A DNA stretch of 64,000 nt from Ottelia alismoides (GCA_037367405.1 JAZKJV010010134.1:434001-498000), one strand, 5' to 3'; positions 54,714 through 64,000 are shown, numbered from the stretch's first letter. Notes: a model not told the origin generated them from the sequence alone. Numbers and translations are program-made.

Positions 54714-56390
54714 ATGAACGCTTACGGTCAACATTTAGGACTTTCTTCCTGGTTTGCTTTGCTCATGCTCTGCATGACGTTCAGTATTGATATCCATGCA
54801 AACGAACCGTTGCAGTTGCAATTGCATTATCAAGAGCCAACAGTGGCCGGCGCGCCGCGTTATCATCGCTTGACGCGATCTGAACAGTGGTCACCTCAAT
54901 CCACCGCTGTGATTGTTTGTGACATGTGGGACTCCCATCATTGCGTGAATGCCGTCCGCCGCGTGTTGGAAGTCGCGCCGCGGATGGATCGCTTCATTCG
55001 TGAACTGCGGGCTAAGGGGGTTACCGTTATCCATGCACCGAGCAGTTGCATGGCTGCTTACCAGGATCATCCTAGTCGCCTCCGAGCGCAAAAGACTCCA
55101 ATGTCCAAGAGCCTGCCAAGCGACATAGGCAACTGGTGCGATCGTATACCCAGCGAAGAAGCAGCAGCATATCCGCTTGATCAGTCCGAAGGTGGCGAAG
55201 ACGATGACCCCAACGATCATCAACAATGGGCGACACGATTGGAATCGATCGGACGTAACCCAAAAGCGCCTTGGTTGCGTCAATGCGACGTCATCGGTAT
55301 TGATGACAAGTTAGATTACATCAGCGATAGCGGCCAAGAGATTTGGAGCGTCCTTGAGAGTAAGCAAATACAAAACGTTATGCTTATCGGCGTACACACT
55401 AACATGTGTGTCTTGGGTAGACCATTCGGTTTGAGACAAATGGCAAGCAATGGCAAGAAAGTCGTCCTCGTTCGCGATCTGACAGATACGATGTACGATC
55501 CCAACGCTTGGCCATACGTCGACCACTTTACCGGCACGGACTTGATCGTCCAGCACATCGAGCGTTATGTTTGTCCGACTATTTCGAGTAACCAAGTGAT
55601 TGGCGGAAGCGAATTTCGATTTGCGAGTGATCGTCGCAAGCGTCTGGCGATTCTGATGGCTGAAGATGAATACAAAACGGAAGAGACCTTACCCAAATTT
55701 GCCGCTGAGCAACTTGGTCAGCACTTTTCGGTGAACACGATCTTCGGTAGTGAAACTCAGCGCAATCACGTACCTGGCATTGAGAGTATCGACGAAGCCG
55801 ACGCATTGTTAATCAGCGTTCGACGCCGCCCATTACCTGCAGATCAGTTGCAGCATGTTCGGGACTTTGTCGCCAAAGGCAAACCAGTGATCGGTATCCG
55901 AACGGCAAGTCACGCCTTTTCACTTAGAGACAAACAACCTGAAGCCGGGTTAAGTGCATGGCCCGATTTAGATGCGAGCGTGTGGGGGGGAAATTACACC
56001 AACCATTTTGGCAACGACATCAAGTCGGTCATTCGCGTTAACGATCGATCGGCTAAACATTCCGTCATCGCGGGCATCGATTTCAGTGGCTTTGCGCCAG
56101 GCGGATCGCTATACAAGACAGCTCCACTAGGTCCAGGAACACAGATTTTGTTATATGGCAAGATCGCAAATGAGCCAGAAGAGCCTTTGGCTTGGACCTT
56201 TGTGCGCAGTGACGGCGGCCGATCGTTTTATACTTCGCTAGGCCATAAAGACGATTTCGCTCAGCCGCAGTTTGTTGCGCTTTTGTCATCTGGCATTCAC
56301 TGGGCATCTGGATTACCGTCCCCAACCCTTGAATCGGTCAAGGCCCAAGCGGCTCGCTATGCTGCTGGTAAGGGAAAGCAACGTAAGTAG
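54714..56390 (+). CDS. isochorismatase-like hydrolase fused to a ThuA-like domain
   Basis: A 558-residue secreted protein; the ATG at 54714 starts a signal peptide (SSWFALLMLCMTFSIDI), while the frame extends upstream without one. Residues about 50-290 form a cysteine hydrolase of the isochorismatase family, with Asp in VIVCDMWDSHHC and the nucleophile Cys in VHTNMCVLGRPFG. Residues about 310-550 are a ThuA-like domain (ILMAEDEYKTEETLPKFA, GKPVIGIRTASHAFS, HPSFGSY-like section, FYTSLGHKDDFAQPQF). ThuA proteins act in trehalose/glucose-type catabolism and are often secreted in planctomycetes. The fusion suggests hydrolysis of an amide or ester by the first domain and handling of a sugar by the second; the substrate is unknown. 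Confidence 0.9.
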   Translation: MNAYGQHLGLSSWFALLMLCMTFSIDIHANEPLQLQLHYQEPTVAGAPRYHRLTRSEQWSPQSTAVIVCDMWDSHHCVNAVRRVLEVAPRMDRFIRELRAKGVTVIHAPSSCMAAYQDHPSRLRAQKTPMSKSLPSDIGNWCDRIPSEEAAAYPLDQSEGGEDDDPNDHQQWATRLESIGRNPKAPWLRQCDVIGIDDKLDYISDSGQEIWSVLESKQIQNVMLIGVHTNMCVLGRPFGLRQMASNGKKVVLVRDLTDTMYDPNAWPYVDHFTGTDLIVQHIERYVCPTISSNQVIGGSEFRFASDRRKRLAILMAEDEYKTEETLPKFAAEQLGQHFSVNTIFGSETQRNHVPGIESIDEADALLISVRRRPLPADQLQHVRDFVAKGKPVIGIRTASHAFSLRDKQPEAGLSAWPDLDASVWGGNYTNHFGNDIKSVIRVNDRSAKHSVIAGIDFSGFAPGGSLYKTAPLGPGTQILLYGKIANEPEEPLAWTFVRSDGGRSFYTSLGHKDDFAQPQFVALLSSGIHWASGLPSPTLESVKAQAARYAAGKGKQRK

Positions 56391-56451
56391 TAGTGATTTC
56401 TGGACGTTGCCTATTGGTTCGTCTACGGTAACTACAACTGAATCCGATCGC

Positions 56452-56622
56452 ATGAAGTTTTCTCTTAGAACTCTATTTCTCGCCAGCGCAAGCGCCGCGC
56501 TTGCCATGGCGTTTGCGCTGCGTCGCATCGGCTGGCCGGTGATACTCTGTGCGAATTTAAGAGTACTGCTCTTTTGGGCCAGGATTGATGGCATAGTTCG
56601 AACGATCCCGAGAACCAGATAA
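56452..56622 (+). CDS. small membrane protein
   Basis: A 56-residue protein starting MKFSLRTLFLASASAALAMAFALRRIG, a signal anchor or leader-type hydrophobic stretch, with a second hydrophobic stretch near VILCANLRVLLFWA. Planctomycete genomes carry many short genes that begin MxFSLRTLL. No further function is evident. It starts 62 bases after the stop of the isochorismatase-ThuA gene. Confidence 0.5.
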   Translation: MKFSLRTLFLASASAALAMAFALRRIGWPVILCANLRVLLFWARIDGIVRTIPRTR

Positions 56623-56774
56623 ACTCTCAAGGTCGACAATTCCCTGGCATGGACAAAGGATTCGTACACTCCGCTTCGACAGCTTTTCATCTAGCGATAA
56701 CCCCTCTTCCCGAGGACTTTGTGTTATCTTATTCGCTTTCCCTCTAACCTTTATGTTACTTAAGGCGTTGATAA

Positions 56775-57584
56775 ATGAAGATCGTTCGGTATGAAGATAG
56801 TCACGGTTCTGTTCATTACGGTTGTCGTCACAGCGATACCAAAACAACTCGTATGGAAGGCGAATTGTTAGGCGGGTTACGTGATACTGGGGACACCGCT
56901 GATGTTGCACAATTGCTTGCCCCAATTCAACCAGTCGACATCATTTGTATCGGATTGAACTACCGCAAGCACGCAGCCGAGGGCAAGCAACCGATTCCCG
57001 AATTTCCAGTTGTCTTTATGAAGAATCTCGGAACGTTGCAAAATCCAGGCCAGCCGATCGTTTTGCCGCGCAAGCTAAGAAGCGATCAAGTGGATTACGA
57101 ATGCGAATTGGCGGTGATTATTGGCAAGCGCTGTCACAATGTTGCGAAGGCCAACGCACTAGAGCACGTCTTCGGCTACACCTGTGCCAACGACGTGAGC
57201 GCTCGCGATTGGCAAAAAGACTGGGGCGGTAGCCAATGGTGCCGCGGCAAAACCTTTGCAACCTTCTGCCCACTTGGACCATGCTTGGTGACTGCCGATG
57301 AGATCACTAACCCTAACACACTGGGTATCAAGACAATTCTCAACGGCGAAGTCATGCAAGACTGGAACACGAACGACATGATCTTCGATGTTCCAACGTT
57401 GATTGAGTTCCTTAGTGGTAGCACTGTCCTTTTACCTGGTACCGTCATCTTGACGGGTACACCGCACGGTGTGGGAGCCGCTCGCAAGCCCCCCGTGTTC
57501 TTGCAACATGGTGATTCGGTATCCATTGAAATCGAACGCATTGGAACGTTGACCAATCCCGTCATCGCTGAGGAAGTGGCATGA
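56775..57584 (+). CDS. fumarylacetoacetate hydrolase (FAH) family protein
   Basis: A 269-residue cytoplasmic protein starting MKIVRYEDSHGSVHYG. It has ICIGLNYRKHAAE, FPVVFMKNLGTLQNPGQPI, the metal-binding DYECELAVIIGKR, GYTCANDVSARDWQ, and GTPHGVGAAR, the standard order of FAH-fold enzymes such as 2-hydroxyhepta-2,4-dienedioate isomerases and acylpyruvate hydrolases. It probably cleaves a C-C bond in a 2,4-diketo acid from aromatic or sugar-acid breakdown. Its stop overlaps the start of the DUF1592 gene by four bases (ATGA), so the two are translationally coupled. The exact substrate is unknown. Confidence 0.93.
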   Translation: MKIVRYEDSHGSVHYGCRHSDTKTTRMEGELLGGLRDTGDTADVAQLLAPIQPVDIICIGLNYRKHAAEGKQPIPEFPVVFMKNLGTLQNPGQPIVLPRKLRSDQVDYECELAVIIGKRCHNVAKANALEHVFGYTCANDVSARDWQKDWGGSQWCRGKTFATFCPLGPCLVTADEITNPNTLGIKTILNGEVMQDWNTNDMIFDVPTLIEFLSGSTVLLPGTVILTGTPHGVGAARKPPVFLQHGDSVSIEIERIGTLTNPVIAEEVA

Positions 57585-60500
57585 GGACCAAGCAGTCCGG
57601 ACACGGAGTGAGTGGCAATAGGTGGACCGGTGACCGGTGCAAGCTTGCTTTTTTCACCTTGCTTGCAATCGCACTGACGGCTTTCGAACCTACCATCGCT
57701 GCCGAACCAATCGAACGAGAACTGCAAACGCGATTCGAAGGTCCCGTTCGGCAGACTATCGGAAAATACTGTGCCGAATGTCATTCTGTAGAATTAGCTG
57801 AAGCCGAAATCAACTTGGTGGACTTTAAATCAGTCGATGATGTGCGCCGCGATTTGAACACTTGGCAAAAAGTTGCCGAGATCCTTGATAGTCGTCAGAT
57901 GCCTCCGAAAGATTCCAGGCAACCGACTGAAAAGGAGAGGACCGAGTTGCGCGATTGGCTTGCAAGTCTCCTGAAACTGGAAGCGAAGCGGACGGCGGGT
58001 GATCCTGGGCCGGTGGTGTTGCGTCGGTTGAATAATGCTGAATACACTTATGCCATTCGAGATCTAACGGGCGTAAAGAGTCTATCACCAGCCAAGGAAT
58101 TTCCTGCTGATGGTGCCGCTGGTGAAGGATTTACCAATGCGGGAAATGCACTCAGCATGTCCCCTGCTCTTTTGGAAAAGTACTTCGATGCTGCCAAAGA
58201 GGTGGCATCGCACGCGGTACTGACTCCCGACGGCATCTATTTTTCGCCCTCCAACACGCGACGTGATTGGACCGAGGAAATCCTCACCGAGATTCGGCAG
58301 CTTTATTCAAAGTACTCTGCCAAAGATGGTGGTACCCAAGTTAATCTCCAAGGCATCGTGTTTGACACCAACGGAGGAGGTCGTTTGCCAATTGAACAGT
58401 ATATGTTGGCGACTTTGGAAGAACGCCAGTCGCTCAAAAATGGCAACAAATCCATTGAATCGATCGCGACCGCTCGTGGACTGAGCCCCAAGTATTTGAA
58501 CCTGCTTTGGGTAACGCTGAGCGAATCGACTGAGTCCGAACCCCATTCATCGTCCTTACTGCTCAATGAGCTGCGCAAGCGATGGAAGATTGCTGAACCC
58601 AAAGATGCGAACGCCCTTGCCGCCTACGTTGGCCGATGGCAGCAAACGCTTTGGCGATTTGCAAGCGTCGGACACATTGGTAAAGTCAACGGACCGAAGG
58701 CTTGGCTCGAACCAACCGATCCGATGGTGCCCAGACAAGAGATCCGTTTCAAATTACCTTCGGTCGCGGAAGGCAAGTCAGATAAGGACGTAACCCTTTA
58801 TTTGATTACAGGTGATGCGGGGGATGGTAACAAAGATGATTTCGCTGTATGGGAGCGCCCACGGTTGGTCGCTCCAGGTCGTCCCGACCTGCTGCTGAAA
58901 GATGTTCGTCAAGTAGCACATGCATTGGTAGACAAACGGCAAAAGATATTTTCCGACGTGGAACGTTGTTTGGAGGTCGCAACTGAAGTCTCGCAATCGA
59001 ATGCCAATATTAGTCTGAATGAGCTTGCGGCAAAGCACGCTCTTTCGGCGACTTCACTTCAAGCTTGGTTTGACTACTTGGGTATAGGAACTCAAGGACC
59101 CGTAAAGATCGACCATCCATTGACTCGTACGACCACAAATCTTGCGGGTTATGATTTCGTGAAGGGCTGGGTTGGCGATGATGCGTTAAGCCTGCTAGCC
59201 AATTCATCTGACCAAGCGGTGCGAGTTCCAGGCAATATGAAGCCGCACAGTATCGCGGTACACCCCTCCCCAACACTACAAATCGCCGTAGGCTGGTTGA
59301 GTCCACTAGCCACTCAATTGCGAATCGAAGGCACGGTCAAACACGCTCATCCTGAATGCGGCAACGGAGTCTCATGGTCACTAGAACTGCGCCGCGGCAA
59401 TAGTCGACAACGACTGGCTATGGGAACGGCGCAGGGGGCGAATTCAGCCAAAATTGGCCCGTTTGAATCGGTTGCGGTCCAACCAGGCGATCTTGTTTCG
59501 TTAATTATCGGCCCTCGCGATGGCAATCATTCATGCGATTTAACCGCGATCGATTTGACTCTGAAGGATGCTAACAAGTCTTGGACTCTGGCTGACGATC
59601 TTTCTCCGGACGTTTTAGCAGGCAATCCACATGCGGATCGATACGGTAATGCGAACGTCTGGAATTTCTATAGCGAACCGACACAAGGAACCACGGAGCA
59701 CGTTATTCCCGCTGGCTCTTTACTCGCTCGATGGCAGGCATCCGGAGACAAATCTGAAAGAAGTATGATTGCATCGCAGCTGCGTAGCCTTCTGACTAGT
59801 GAAACCCCGCCGAATATCGAGAAAGCCGATGCAGAAATGCTTCGGCAGTTGAAGTCGCTCAGTGGACCTCTGCTATCGGCGGCCATGAAAGCGCTCGCTA
59901 CCGAACCTGCAGAAAAATCTTCAAGTCCATCCGCCTCAGCCAGTCAGCACGGGTTGGATGCAAGCCTGTTTGGTCGTCATCCCAGTGGCGATGCGATCGA
60001 ACCAGCCAGCTTGTGTGTGAAAGCACCGACGGTGATCGAAGTCAAGTTGCCAGCTGAATTGGTTGCCGGATGCGATTTCGTGACCAGCGGCGCCATCCAT
60101 CCAAGTTCACAACAGTTAGGCAGCGTCCAGTTCGAGGTCCGCAGCGAAAAACCCGCTGAGATAGTCGGACTGAATTCAATTGCAGTTTCGGAACAAATCA
60201 AAAACGGCGTTTGGACTTCGAACAACCGCAGCCTTGCACTGACCGCGCCAATCGTTGTATCCAACGAAAGTCCGGCGCGTCAGAAGTTGGTCGAAGCCTT
60301 CGAGAGCTTTCGAGCCCTCTTTCCTGCCGCCCTCTGCTACACGAAGATCGTTCCAGTGGATGAAGTTGTTACGTTGACACTGTACTATCGCGAAGACCAT
60401 CACTTAAAAAGATTGATGCTTGACGATAGCGACAACGCACGATTGGAGCAATTGTGGCGCGACATGCACTTTGTCAGTCAAGATGCATTGATGCTGGTCG

Positions 60501-61864
60501 ATGCCTACGAACAACTTTGGCAATATGCGACGCAAGATGCGGATCCCTCAGCTTTCGAACCACTACGTGAGCCCATCAAGCGAAGAGCTGCAGAGTTTCG
60601 TGAAGAATTGATTGCGGCCGAACGATCGCAAGTCAATGCTGTAATCGTCTTCGCCGACAAGGCCTACCGTCGCCCAATGACAGAATCCGAACGAACGATT
60701 CTTCGAAAGCTGTATGATCAACTGCGAGCGGATGAGCTGCCCCATGATACTGCGACGCGAATGCTGCTTGCCCGCGTGTTGATTTCGCCCGCGTTTCTGT
60801 ATCGGGCTGAATCGGGCACCGGTGCTCCTTTGATTCAAGACAAGGTGGTAAGCAAACAATTAAGCGATTTCGAACTTGCGTCGCGATTGAGTTTCTTTCT
60901 TTGGTCTTCGTCACCCGATTCACGACTTCGTGAACTGGCCGAAGCAGGGAAACTGCATCAAACGGATGTCTTGAAATCCGAAACCAAACGGATGCTCAAT
61001 GATGCTCGCATACAACGATTGGCGACGGAATTTGCGTGCCAATGGTTGCATATCTACGAGTTCGATTTGCATGATGAGAAAAGTGAAGCAACTTTTCCGA
61101 ACTTCAATTCGCTTCGCGCTGATATGTATCAGGAAGCGATTCTCTATTTTACAGATCTCGTTCAACGCGACGGATCGATCTTGGAGATGTTGGACTCGGA
61201 TCATACCTTTGTGAATGATGCACTTGCCAAACACTATGGATTGCCGGAAACGGGTGACATTCAATTTCGAAGGGTCAACGGCGTACGCGTCCATGGTCGC
61301 GGTGGGATTTTTGGCATGGCTGCGACGATGTCCAAGCAATCTGGTGCGTCGAGGACCAGCCCCATCCTTCGTGGCAATTGGATTAGTGAAGTGCTGATTG
61401 GAGAAAAGTTGCCCAAGCCACCAAAGAATGTTCCACAGTTGCCTGAGTCGGTTCCGGTCGGATTGACCGAGCGACAACTGATCGAAAAACACAGTGCCGA
61501 TCCAGCGTGTGCGAAATGTCATGCCCGCATTGATCCGTTGGGCTTTGCACTGGAGAACTTTGATGCGATCGGTCGATGGCGATCAGGTCACGAAATCAAT
61601 ACGAGCACTCAGTTGGAAGAAGGCCAGAAACTGGATGGACTGGAGGGTCTGAAGGCCTATATGCGGGAAACGAAGCGAAACGAGTTTGTTCGGCAATTCT
61701 GCAAAAAGTGCTTAGGCTATGCCCTGGGCCGTGCGGTACAATTGTCAGATGAACCGTTACTGGTAGAGATGCAGACGAAACTGGCCGCCCAGGGATATCG
61801 GGTTGGTATCGTGATCGAAAGCATCATTGCCAGTCCGCAATTTCAACGCGTGCGTGTAGAATAA
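57581..61864 (+). CDS. giant DUF1587/DUF1592/DUF1588/DUF1585 cytochrome-like protein
   Basis: A 1427-residue exported protein whose ATG overlaps the FAH gene stop. It begins with a leader (KLAFFTLLAIALTAFEPTIA), then a CAECH haem site at 64-68. DUF1587 follows (RRLNNAEYTYAIRDLTGV, FPADGAAGEGFTNAG). A long central region of about 700 residues has no clear family and includes a carbohydrate-binding-like section (VQPGDLVSLIIGPRDGNHSCDLT). DUF1595/1592 begin near ADKAYRRPMTESERTIL and LSDFELASRLSFFLWSSSPDS; DUF1588 (GIFGMAATMSKQSGASRTSPILRG) leads to a second CxxCH (CAKCHARIDPLGFALENFDAIGRW, near 1310); DUF1585 ends the protein. The family is typically 750-900 residues, so the insertion is large. 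The next gene is its DUF1552 partner. Confidence 0.95.
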   Translation: MRTKQSGHGVSGNRWTGDRCKLAFFTLLAIALTAFEPTIAAEPIERELQTRFEGPVRQTIGKYCAECHSVELAEAEINLVDFKSVDDVRRDLNTWQKVAEILDSRQMPPKDSRQPTEKERTELRDWLASLLKLEAKRTAGDPGPVVLRRLNNAEYTYAIRDLTGVKSLSPAKEFPADGAAGEGFTNAGNALSMSPALLEKYFDAAKEVASHAVLTPDGIYFSPSNTRRDWTEEILTEIRQLYSKYSAKDGGTQVNLQGIVFDTNGGGRLPIEQYMLATLEERQSLKNGNKSIESIATARGLSPKYLNLLWVTLSESTESEPHSSSLLLNELRKRWKIAEPKDANALAAYVGRWQQTLWRFASVGHIGKVNGPKAWLEPTDPMVPRQEIRFKLPSVAEGKSDKDVTLYLITGDAGDGNKDDFAVWERPRLVAPGRPDLLLKDVRQVAHALVDKRQKIFSDVERCLEVATEVSQSNANISLNELAAKHALSATSLQAWFDYLGIGTQGPVKIDHPLTRTTTNLAGYDFVKGWVGDDALSLLANSSDQAVRVPGNMKPHSIAVHPSPTLQIAVGWLSPLATQLRIEGTVKHAHPECGNGVSWSLELRRGNSRQRLAMGTAQGANSAKIGPFESVAVQPGDLVSLIIGPRDGNHSCDLTAIDLTLKDANKSWTLADDLSPDVLAGNPHADRYGNANVWNFYSEPTQGTTEHVIPAGSLLARWQASGDKSERSMIASQLRSLLTSETPPNIEKADAEMLRQLKSLSGPLLSAAMKALATEPAEKSSSPSASASQHGLDASLFGRHPSGDAIEPASLCVKAPTVIEVKLPAELVAGCDFVTSGAIHPSSQQLGSVQFEVRSEKPAEIVGLNSIAVSEQIKNGVWTSNNRSLALTAPIVVSNESPARQKLVEAFESFRALFPAALCYTKIVPVDEVVTLTLYYREDHHLKRLMLDDSDNARLEQLWRDMHFVSQDALMLVDAYEQLWQYATQDADPSAFEPLREPIKRRAAEFREELIAAERSQVNAVIVFADKAYRRPMTESERTILRKLYDQLRADELPHDTATRMLLARVLISPAFLYRAESGTGAPLIQDKVVSKQLSDFELASRLSFFLWSSSPDSRLRELAEAGKLHQTDVLKSETKRMLNDARIQRLATEFACQWLHIYEFDLHDEKSEATFPNFNSLRADMYQEAILYFTDLVQRDGSILEMLDSDHTFVNDALAKHYGLPETGDIQFRRVNGVRVHGRGGIFGMAATMSKQSGASRTSPILRGNWISEVLIGEKLPKPPKNVPQLPESVPVGLTERQLIEKHSADPACAKCHARIDPLGFALENFDAIGRWRSGHEINTSTQLEEGQKLDGLEGLKAYMRETKRNEFVRQFCKKCLGYALGRAVQLSDEPLLVEMQTKLAAQGYRVGIVIESIIASPQFQRVRVE

Positions 61865-61866
61865 AA

Positions 61867-62103
61867 GTAGGCCGATTTCTCCGAAATCGGCGCGCTGTAG
61901 CCCTCTCCGCTCGTGTACCTCGCGACTCTCCCAAAAGGGAGCGTTGGGTCAATAATTTGTTAGAAGCAGGTGAATTAAGCCAAACCCTTCCGCTTGCGGG
62001 AGGGTCGGACGTGTCAGCGGCCGGGGAGGGCTGGCGGAGTCGTTCGGCAACGCGCCCTCTCCGCTCGTGTACCTCGCGACTCTCCCAAAGGGAGCGTTGG
62101 GTT
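61867..62103 (+). repeat. GTAG-REP followed by P, Q, P modular repeats
   Basis: A GTAG-REP (61867-61891, stem GCCGATTTC) and then modules P (from 61901), Q (ending GGCCGGGGAGGGCTGG at about 62035) and P again (62055-62103). The block fills the gap between the DUF1592 and DUF1552 genes, so any transcript joining the two carries it. Confidence 0.75.
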
Positions 62104-62190
62104 TTATGACCACTTTGAAACCACACAACCTCCAGAGGGAGAGTGTGAACCAGTTCAAACTTCAATCTTCAAGCTTCCCCAAGGTCTACC

Positions 62191-63483
62191 ATGACTCAAA
62201 TTCGCTGTTCAAGAAGAACTCTACTGCGTGGTGTCGGCGTCAGTATGGCGTTGCCTTGGTTGGAATCCAAGTCGGTATGGGCCAGCGATACGCCGCACGC
62301 AGAACCACCGATTCGAACAGCGGTACTTTTTTCCGGAAATGGTTTTCATAGTCAAGAATGGTGGGCCAAAGGTGAAGGCGCCAACATGGAGTTGGGCAAG
62401 GTGCTTGCACCATTGCACGACTATCGTCAGAAGATGCTCTTTATTCGCGGGCTATACAACCAAGAGGCATTGAAGGGCAACATTCACAGCTCGCAGACCG
62501 GTAATCTATTGTCAGGTGCCCCTTTGGCATCTGGTGGGGAGATTCGCTCGGGTACCAGTTTCGATCAGTTGATTGCCCAACACTACGGCCGACAAACGAA
62601 AGTACCGAGTTTGGTCTTGGGTTGTGAGAAGTCCAATCCTTCGGTTCACAAGAATTACTCGATGCTTTATAGCTCACACATTTCGTGGGCTTCGCCGACG
62701 ACTCCGACACCTTTGGAACTCTATCCTTCGTTGGCTTTCGATCGTTTGTTCAAAGATGAGGCCCAGCGCGGTGACGAGAGTGTATTGGATGCTGTCCTAA
62801 TCGAAGCCAAAGATCTTCGTCGGCAAATTAGCGTGAGTGATCAACGCAAACTGGACGAGTATCTGGATTCGGTGCGCGACGTGGAACAGCGGATTGAGCA
62901 AGCGGGAAAACGCGGCGAGCTGCAAGGATGGAAGCCCTCGCTAGACAAACCCAATATTCCAAGACCGGCCGACGGCATTCCACAAGACATTGCCGATCAC
63001 ATGCGATTGATGTGCGATATCTTGGTCCTTGGTTTTCAGACCGATACAACACGCGTTTGCACTTTGAAGCTGAACAATGACCACTCGTCACTTCGATTCC
63101 CGAACTTGGGAGTCGATTATATGATTCACCATTTGCTTTCGCACTCTGATACTGCTGACTGGTTGAAGGTGAATCAGTTCTTCCTCCAACAACTGGGTTA
63201 TATCGCCGGTAAACTTGAGGCGATCCAAGAGGGCGAGCGAACGTTGCTGGACAATTCCATGTTGCTGTATTGCTCCAGCATGTTAACCGGTGGCCACGAT
63301 GCGACTAAACTGCCAGTCGTATTGCTAGGCGGCGCAGGTGGCAAGATTAAGGGCGGGAGAGTCTTGGACTATATGGACAAACCTGACCGGCAGATGTGTC
63401 GATTGTTCATGTCCATGATGGGCAAAGTTGGAATGAATATGGCATCTTTTGGCGACGCGAAAGAAGCACTTCCCGAAGTCTAA
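62191..63483 (+). CDS. DUF1552 protein
   Basis: A 430-residue protein with a Tat-type leader (CSRRTLLRGVGVSMALPWLES) and the family segments FSGNGFHSQEWWAKGEG, FIRGLYN, TGNLLSGAPL and NDHSSLRFPNLGVDYMIHHLLSH. DUF1552 proteins are exported and found next to DUF1592/1588/1585 genes in planctomycetes; the present pair is typical. Their biochemical function is not known; a role in extracellular polymer degradation with the haem partner is assumed. The start ATG has no clear ribosome binding site. The gene ends 170 bases before the next one. Confidence 0.94.
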   Translation: MTQIRCSRRTLLRGVGVSMALPWLESKSVWASDTPHAEPPIRTAVLFSGNGFHSQEWWAKGEGANMELGKVLAPLHDYRQKMLFIRGLYNQEALKGNIHSSQTGNLLSGAPLASGGEIRSGTSFDQLIAQHYGRQTKVPSLVLGCEKSNPSVHKNYSMLYSSHISWASPTTPTPLELYPSLAFDRLFKDEAQRGDESVLDAVLIEAKDLRRQISVSDQRKLDEYLDSVRDVEQRIEQAGKRGELQGWKPSLDKPNIPRPADGIPQDIADHMRLMCDILVLGFQTDTTRVCTLKLNNDHSSLRFPNLGVDYMIHHLLSHSDTADWLKVNQFFLQQLGYIAGKLEAIQEGERTLLDNSMLLYCSSMLTGGHDATKLPVVLLGGAGGKIKGGRVLDYMDKPDRQMCRLFMSMMGKVGMNMASFGDAKEALPEV

Positions 63484-63656
63484 CAATGTAGAGCAATCCA
63501 CCGCGAAGACCGAGCCAACGATCTATTGAAGGGTCGCGATTGGACGCAAATTCGAGTGGGTTGAGTTAGCAGTTTGACTGTCCCGGCATAGGCATGGGCA
63601 GCGCAAAAAGGCAGAAAAATCGAACGCAGAAAAATGACGTGATCGCGTTCAGTCCG

Positions 63657-64000
63657 TCATTTCTCTTTCCCCACGGCATCTAAGTGATGACGCACGAGAG
63701 CAGCGCGGATAACGTTGGAAGGAATGATTCTGCTCAGCTTTGCACCATTGCTATCGGTGATGCTGCCGATGTACATCCCCACGATCTCGCACTTCTTGGA
63801 ATCTGGGACAACGTTAAATACAGGTCCACCGCTCGTTCCATTGGCGACCGTAGGTACTGCGTAGAATACGGTTTCAGTACCCCACTGGGCGGCTGCCGGC
63901 ATAGTTTTTGAAGCGATATGCGCGACCATCGCAAATGCAGATACCGGCGGTCGTGAACCAAACGTCAGCGGGAATCCGACGATCTCAATTGTTGTCGTGC
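63657..64000 (-). CDS. trypsin-like serine protease, C-terminal part (cut by window end)
   Basis: The frame is open to the window end, so the gene starts outside. The visible 114 or so residues include VGFPLTFGSRPPVSAFA, TVANGTSGGPVFN with the catalytic Ser of a trypsin-like (DegP/S1C-type) fold, and a following strand CEIVGMYIGSITDS. The His and Asp of the triad must lie upstream. It would be a secreted or periplasmic peptidase. It converges on the DUF1552 gene across about 170 non-coding bases. Confidence 0.85.
   Translation of the reverse strand, partial: TTTIEIVGFPLTFGSRPPVSAFAMVAHIASKTMPAAAQWGTETVFYAVPTVANGTSGGPVFNVVPDSKKCEIVGMYIGSITDSNGAKLSRIIPSNVIRAALVRHHLDAVGKEK

Overview
The window reads as a chromosomal segment of a planctomycete, most likely a member of the Pirellulales. 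The evidence is the gene content: PSD1-type (DUF1549/DUF1553), DUF1501, DUF1592/1588/1585 and DUF1552 proteins, a PVC-type haem-binding CxxCH protein, a DUF1559 pseudopilin-like protein, an ECF sigma factor next to a Ser/Thr kinase, and two BlaI/M56 regulator pairs. Many genes lack a clear Shine-Dalgarno sequence and several use GTG or TTG starts. No rRNA, tRNA, CRISPR array, integrase or phage gene was seen.

Layout. 1-2.2 kb: the end of an MFS transporter and an unknown secreted protein. 2.2-6.9 kb (minus): a compact acyl-chain operon, AT-AT-KR-DH-KR-DH', with no ketosynthase and no ACP; the last dehydratase-like subunit has lost the catalytic His motif. 7.3-10.4 kb (minus): ECF sigma factor followed by a membrane Ser/Thr kinase with a leucine-rich-repeat tail. 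10.5-17.9 kb (minus): two BlaI repressor/M56 (BlaR1-like) peptidase pairs, each translationally coupled, each with a dyad operator candidate upstream, and each peptidase carrying a long extra C-terminal domain. 18.3-24.6 kb: a Tat-exported prenyltransferase-repeat protein, a HI0933-type flavoprotein, a Gfo/Idh/MocA oxidoreductase, an MFS transporter and a secreted metallo-beta-lactamase-fold protein. 24.6-33.1 kb (plus): a zinc-ribbon membrane protein, a YncE-propeller/phosphoesterase fusion, a D-aminoacylase-like/beta-lactamase-like fusion and an unknown protein. 33.6-35.9 kb (minus): thiG, thiS and a sugar isomerase/epimerase-like protein. 36-39 kb: a membrane-anchored MutS-like ATPase and a DUF1559 protein. 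39.4-46.6 kb: a PSD1 protein followed by four genes (DUF1501, M41-like peptidase, RRM protein, DUF4256) that all carry small indels. 46.7-49.9 kb: a zinc alcohol dehydrogenase, malate dehydrogenase and a degenerate alpha/beta hydrolase. 50.5-63.5 kb: a giant PVC CxxCH protein, an isochorismatase-ThuA fusion, an FAH-family enzyme, a DUF1592 giant and its DUF1552 partner. The window ends in a trypsin-like protease.

Repeats are a major layer of the window. There are at least twelve copies of a REP-like hairpin preceded by GTAG, with four covarying stem pairs and REP/inverted-REP pairs resembling BIMEs. There is a second hairpin family (stem GGTCGC, loop TGCCG), one copy of which lies inside a coding sequence. 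A P/Q modular repeat occurs near 20.9, 43.8 and 62.0 kb. A large inverted-repeat, MITE-like element occurs near 33.5, 45.7 and 50.2 kb; its third copy contains an internal tandem array of about 89 bp.

The strongest candidates for something new are the KS-less acyl operon with an active/inactive dehydratase pair, the double BlaI/M56 locus with its operators and a possible small RNA, and the GTAG-REP family. The run of indels at 42.8-46.1 kb is more likely a local consensus problem than biology, but it needs checking.
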